Shown piece after piece: positions 14,508 through 15,161 of a stretch of DNA of 15,161 nt (its first letter is position 1; every line of letters begins with the position of its first letter). A model generated the notes under the pieces. That model did no database searches. It saw only the letters and a program-made list of their open reading frames with translations, and had not been told where the DNA came from. Position numbers and translations under genes: made by a program. The stretch comes from JAYTJL01 sp043731125 (GTDB lineage: Bacteria; Patescibacteriota; Saccharimonadia; Saccharimonadales; UBA10212), in the NCBI GenBank assembly GCA_043731125.1, contig JAYTJL010000031.1, positions 1 to 15,161 on the forward strand. Direction: 5' to 3'.

Positions 14508-14517
14508 TATAATTGTA
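14508..14517. promoter_or_regulatory. Overlapping divergent -10 boxes between ppa and the phosphodiesterase gene
   Basis: The plus strand reads TATAATTGTA. Plus-strand TATAAT (14508-14513) faces the phosphodiesterase gene, and minus-strand TACAAT (14517-14512) faces ppa, sharing two bases. Predicted starts are near 14520 (10-nt leader for the plus gene) and near 14505 (about 30-nt leader with AAGGAG for ppa). No strong -35 is visible on either side. Symmetric -10 elements are known to give bidirectional transcription in bacteria. Confidence 0.45.
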
Positions 14518-14529
14518 CACTAGATACTG

Positions 14530-15161
14530 ATGAAAATTATCTCTCATCGCGGCGCTGCAGGTCTGGAAACGGAAAATACACTGGAGGCATTACTCCTTGG
14601 TGTACGCTCTGGGGCTAACCGTGTAGAATTTGACGTCTGGACTTCAAAAGATGGCGTACCAATAGTCTTTCACGACGCCAGCTTTTATCGACTTTGTGGG
14701 ATTCGCAAACGAGTTTTTGACCTAACAAGTACAGAGATAAGTAAAATACGTACTCGCGACGGTAAAAAAATCATCACGGCCAAAGAGGCGCTTGTAGCAA
14801 TGAAGGGTTTTCCTGTCTTTCTAGAAATTAAGGATTTGTACCTCAGCGATTCTGTGATAAAGCTGCTTCAAGAATTTAAAGACCAAGACATTTGGGTGAG
14901 TTCTAACAACCAGAAAGTAGTACTGCAGCTTGGTGTAGTTTTACCAGAGGTAAAACTTTTTGCATCCACGATTTTGCACCCGCTTGAGACCTTAAGACTG
15001 ATAAGAAAAAAGAGACTTCATGGCCTGGCACTGCACTACGTATGGTTTAACGTTTTGGTATATCTTTACTGCAAACGTCATGGTATAAAACTTGTGCTCT
15101 ATACTGTAAATAACAAACTGATAATGAAGCATTTTTCCAGGTTCTACCCAGATATTATTCT
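14530..15161 (+). CDS. Glycerophosphodiester phosphodiesterase family protein (3' end outside window)
   Basis: The frame starting at ATG 14530 is open to the window edge (210 codons plus two bases). It encodes a GDPD-type TIM barrel that hydrolyses glycerophosphodiesters to glycerol 3-phosphate and an alcohol. Catalytic and metal residues are recognisable: SHRGAAG (5-11) with His6, VEFDVWTSKDG (32-42) with Glu33 and Asp35, VFHD (46-49) with His48, and FLEIKD (97-102) with Glu99 and Lys101. There is no signal peptide, so a cytoplasmic location is likely. In a bacterium with reduced lipid synthesis it could recycle scavenged phospholipid headgroups, which is inference. No Shine-Dalgarno precedes the ATG, and the predicted leader is about 10 nt. 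It is the only plus-strand gene here, divergent from ppa. Confidence 0.88.
   Translation, partial: MKIISHRGAAGLETENTLEALLLGVRSGANRVEFDVWTSKDGVPIVFHDASFYRLCGIRKRVFDLTSTEISKIRTRDGKKIITAKEALVAMKGFPVFLEIKDLYLSDSVIKLLQEFKDQDIWVSSNNQKVVLQLGVVLPEVKLFASTILHPLETLRLIRKKRLHGLALHYVWFNVLVYLYCKRHGIKLVLYTVNNKLIMKHFSRFYPDII

Overview
The window looks like a chromosomal segment of a Patescibacteria/CPR bacterium, most likely a Candidatus Saccharibacteria (TM7) relative. This is inferred from gene content and style, not from a search: compact gene packing, a split transketolase, a GAPDH with a charged tail, a large N-terminally anchored surface protein with poly-proline linkers, and a fragmentary central metabolism dominated by pentose-phosphate and lower-glycolysis enzymes. 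TGA is used as a stop by several genes (uvrB, the LOG-like gene, tktN, gap), which argues against the code-25 lineages (Gracilibacteria/Absconditabacteria). No rRNA, tRNA, CRISPR array, transposase or integrase was seen, and no gene-free stretch exceeds 300 bases.

Layout: everything from 14475 down to 30 is on the minus strand; only the last gene (14530 onward) is on the plus strand. In transcription order the minus-strand genes are: inorganic pyrophosphatase (ppa); GAPDH with a 129-residue disordered tail; ribose-5-phosphate isomerase B; ribulose-phosphate 3-epimerase-like protein; an 800-residue beta-helix/Ig/Fn3/PA14 surface protein; transketolase N-terminal half; transketolase C-terminal half; an EamA-type transporter; class II fructose-bisphosphate aldolase; a PfkB-family sugar kinase; an unrecognised 405-residue protein; a LOG/SLOG-fold nucleotide-binding protein; and UvrB. 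A divergent, incomplete glycerophosphodiester phosphodiesterase gene starts at 14530 and runs off the right edge.

How the genes fit together: rpiB, rpe and the split transketolase make the non-oxidative pentose phosphate core. The aldolase and GAPDH connect it to lower glycolysis, and the PfkB kinase sits 31 bp from the aldolase gene, where a phosphofructokinase or sedoheptulose-phosphate kinase would make sense. No transaldolase and no PfkA are in the window. The LOG-like protein could release ribose 5-phosphate from nucleotides into the same route. UvrB (DNA repair) and the surface protein are not obviously part of the pathway.

Regulatory layout: two near-perfect palindromes with the same core (AAATACTT-AC / GT-AAGTATTT) lie at the ends of uvrB and the surface-protein gene and look like a shared terminator type. 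Candidate promoters lie before gap, the surface-protein gene, tktN and uvrB, and an overlapping bidirectional -10 pair lies between ppa and the phosphodiesterase gene. Several predicted transcripts would be leaderless or nearly so. The 142-bp gap between the two transketolase halves holds simple repeats. No clear new defence or mobile system was found. The most unusual items are the GAPDH tail, the metal-ligand change in the epimerase, the unknown protein coupled to the LOG-like gene, and the kinase/aldolase/pentose cluster.
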